From Cytophagales bacterium (GTDB lineage Bacteria > Bacteroidota > Bacteroidia > Cytophagales > Cyclobacteriaceae), in contig DMST01000051.1 in assembly GCA_003454975.1 (NCBI GenBank), positions 2,724 to 10,413 of the forward strand: a DNA stretch of 7,690 nt. The letters run 5' to 3'. The position numbers and the translations under genes were made by a program. Shown here one piece after another: positions 6,443 through 7,690 of this stretch. The notes under the pieces are model-generated. The model had not been told where the DNA came from. It made no database searches and worked only from the letters and a program-made list of their open reading frames with translations. Each line of letters opens with the position of its first letter. Position 1 is the stretch's first letter.

Positions 6443-7060
6443 TTATGCTTCCCCAAACAGCCGCTGTGCGACACCAGGCCACTGCGAATCGTGCACCTTG
6501 GCTACGTGCTCCACGTGCGTCATGCTATCGATGGTGTCATAGAAACTCATGGTGCATCGGCTAGGGGCATAGGGTGGGTCGTCATCAATTACCGGACCGG
6601 CCACTCCTGCCACTGTTTCACCGGTTTTGTGCCGAAAGGTGAATAGATGGTAGGTAAGCACCATGGGTTCCCCCAGCCGTTCCCAGCCTTTCTCAATTGG
6701 GCCTAAATAAGCCATCTCTTCGGCTACCTCTCCCAATTCTGCAGGGTGCAGTAGGTAAAAAGCCAGATCGGAAGCTGCGGCGGCTTCGTGGTTGACGAAT
6801 TTCTCGGGAAACAAATAAGCCAGCCCCGCCTGGTCTAGTAGCCGGTACAGCATGGATCGAATCTCAACCTGCTCAGCCAATTTCTGGACCACATCTTTAT
6901 CGGGAGCTTGGTTTGCCTCCATTGCATCGTATACCGGCTTCAGCGCGGCTACCACCTTTTCGTCACGTTCCATCAGCGCCCGACGGCTAGCACTGCCCCG
7001 GTTGCGACGGATCAGAAAGAACAGGAGCAAAAAGCCCAGTGGGATCAGGGTCCATTCCAT
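6443..7060 (-). CDS. Membrane-anchored protein of unknown function
   Basis: A 205-residue protein I cannot assign to a named family. Residues 3-18 are a single hydrophobic segment followed by RRNRGSASRR, so by the positive-inside rule the body (about 25-205) should face the cytoplasm. The central part is helical: KPVYDAMEANQ, KDVVQKLAEQVEIRSMLYRL, then LFPEKFVNHEAAAASDLAFY (83-102) and LLHPAELGEVAEEM. The C-terminal part looks like beta-strands: MVLTYHLFTFRH (133-144), AGVAGPVIDDDPPYAPSRC (151-169), then MSFYDTIDSMTHVEHV. The combination of 'FPEKF', 'HPAELG' and 'AGVAGP' motifs seems vaguely familiar from other hypothetical proteins, but I would not transfer a function. Start at ATG 7060 leads straight into the anchor. 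It is separated from the upstream gene by a terminator, so it is probably transcribed alone; no convincing promoter was found. It converges on marR. Confidence 0.8.
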   Translation of the reverse strand: MEWTLIPLGFLLLFFLIRRNRGSASRRALMERDEKVVAALKPVYDAMEANQAPDKDVVQKLAEQVEIRSMLYRLLDQAGLAYLFPEKFVNHEAAAASDLAFYLLHPAELGEVAEEMAYLGPIEKGWERLGEPMVLTYHLFTFRHKTGETVAGVAGPVIDDDPPYAPSRCTMSFYDTIDSMTHVEHVAKVHDSQWPGVAQRLFGEA

Positions 7061-7160
7061 GGGCCAAAGAAACGGATTATTTACGAATGCCAGATAGCAA
7101 GGTTGGGGAATTCATCCTTGTGAGTGGTTGTCTTTTTTAAAGGCACATAAGCAATCAAGG

Positions 7161-7219
7161 AGGAAAATGAAAAAGCACCGAGTATACCCGGGTATAGATA
7201 ACCTAGGTACGCTCCGTGC
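7161..7219 (-). terminator. Intrinsic terminator with an internal 14-bp palindrome
   Basis: Read on the minus strand, GCACGGAG (7219-7212) pairs with CTCGGTGC (7182-7175) with one G-G mismatch, and TTTTTCATTTTCC follows immediately (7174-7162). Inside the arms lies the perfect palindrome TATACCCGGGTATA (7196-7183), which can form its own hairpin. The structure starts 28 nt after the stop codon of the gene ending at 7248, where its terminator would be expected. The internal hairpin makes it larger than a usual terminator. Confidence 0.7.
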
Positions 7220-7247
7220 CTATTGAAAAGGTCCTGCTATGATGAAA

Positions 7248-7690
7248 CTACCACATACCGCAGGCAGAGTGGTCGTGCGAGCCAATGGGTGAGCCCGGAG
7301 GCACATCTGCAGGTTTGGGGAAGGTGAAAGGCTCAGGTTCGGCCATCCACTGCTTCATCATCAGCAGGGCGTACTGGTAATGTGCTGCCCAAGCCCGGTT
7401 GCCAACCTCCGTTTGAGTCTTTAGCCAATCCATCAGTTGCATCAGCGAGGCATAGGCCATGGCACGGCTTTGATCAGAAGCACCTTTGTCCAGCGAGAGG
7501 TTCATGATATGGCGGAGCGTTACCATGTTTACCGTACGCTGCACTTCGCCCATATAGCCCGGCTGGGGTGTTTTTTTCCAAGTCGTTATCAACAAATCAC
7601 CCAATACATCGTCTAACCCCAGGGCATTGCCGTTGCGGCTGTTTTGTAACACCAGGCGGTTGGCCCGGGCGGGGTGCAACATTAAGCTTA
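7248..7690 (-). CDS. C-terminal part of a protein resembling Bacteroidota zinc-dependent metalloproteases (partial)
   Basis: The frame is open from the right edge of the window to the TAG at 7248-7250 (147 codons seen, reading SLMLHPARANRLVLQNSRNG at the start). The Met codon at 7682 is very probably internal. The visible part is helical: LDDVLGDLLITTW, an arginine- and methionine-rich helix RTVNMVTLRHIMNL, SRAMAYASLMQLMDWLKTQ and AAHYQYALLMMKQWM, ending in a proline-rich tail PADVPPGSPIG and HDHSACGMW. This order ('LHP...RL', a 'DLL' helix, 'QR...', then a 'PPGSPIG'-like tail) resembles, from memory, the C-terminal region of large secreted or periplasmic DUF5117/DUF4953 zinc metalloproteases. 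The HExxH catalytic region would be outside the window, so the assignment is tentative. A terminator follows 28 nt after the stop. Confidence 0.6.
   Translation of the reverse strand, partial: SLMLHPARANRLVLQNSRNGNALGLDDVLGDLLITTWKKTPQPGYMGEVQRTVNMVTLRHIMNLSLDKGASDQSRAMAYASLMQLMDWLKTQTEVGNRAWAAHYQYALLMMKQWMAEPEPFTFPKPADVPPGSPIGSHDHSACGMW

Noticed and set aside
7167..7226. 19-codon reading frame (MKKHRVYPGIDNLGTLRAY) on the plus strand behind an AAGGAGG sequence at 7157-7163
   Set aside because: The Shine-Dalgarno-like string is only three bases from the ATG, neighbouring genes do not use such sites, and the frame coincides with the hairpin and T-tract of a minus-strand terminator, which explains the sequence better.
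7248..7682. Complete 144-residue gene starting at ATG 7682
   Set aside because: The frame continues open to the window edge upstream of that Met, and the sequence looks like the C-terminal end of a larger protein.

Overview
The window looks like ordinary chromosomal DNA from a Bacteroidota bacterium, most likely a class Cytophagia relative (inference; roughly half GC). The pointers are a TonB-dependent receptor with an N-terminal carboxypeptidase-regulatory-like domain, a MarR regulator with the long N-terminal extension I associate with this phylum, starts without Shine-Dalgarno sequences, and promoter-like strings resembling TTTG/TTG-N18-20-TAnnTTTG. I see no rRNA, tRNA, CRISPR array, insertion sequence or prophage gene.

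Layout. (1) 1-1314, minus strand: a two-gene glycosyltransferase-type operon. A complete family 4 glycosyltransferase overlaps, by an ATGA junction, a second gene that runs off the left edge. (2) 1315-1448: a divergent intergenic region with one promoter candidate on each strand. (3) 1449-2213, plus: a two-domain VOC/glyoxalase-fold protein, convergent and only 11 bp from the next gene. (4) 2225-3112, minus: a bestrophin-family membrane channel. (5) 3131-3175: a strong intrinsic terminator for the upstream receptor gene, immediately before the bestrophin start. (6) 3202-5595, minus: the 797-residue TonB-dependent receptor. (7) 5596-5700: divergent intergenic region holding a 7-6-7 palindrome next to the MarR gene and a second, wider inverted repeat near the receptor start. 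(8) 5701-6369, plus: the MarR-family regulator. (9) 6443-7060, minus: a membrane-anchored protein of unknown function. (10) 7061-7247: intergenic, with a terminator built around a 14-bp palindrome. (11) 7248-7690, minus: the C-terminal end of a larger protein resembling the Bacteroidota zinc-dependent metalloproteases (DUF5117/DUF4953 type).

How the genes work together. The best-supported functional unit is the divergent marR/receptor pair with its palindrome: a local regulator that probably controls itself and perhaps the outer-membrane transporter beside it. The two glycosyltransferase-type genes are probably translationally coupled and act in cell-surface or secondary glycan synthesis. The VOC protein, the bestrophin and the unknown membrane protein seem to be independent units. 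I found no convincing new multi-gene system. The items most worth checking are the candidate MarR operator, the degenerate metal sites of the VOC protein, and the unknown protein at 6443-7060.
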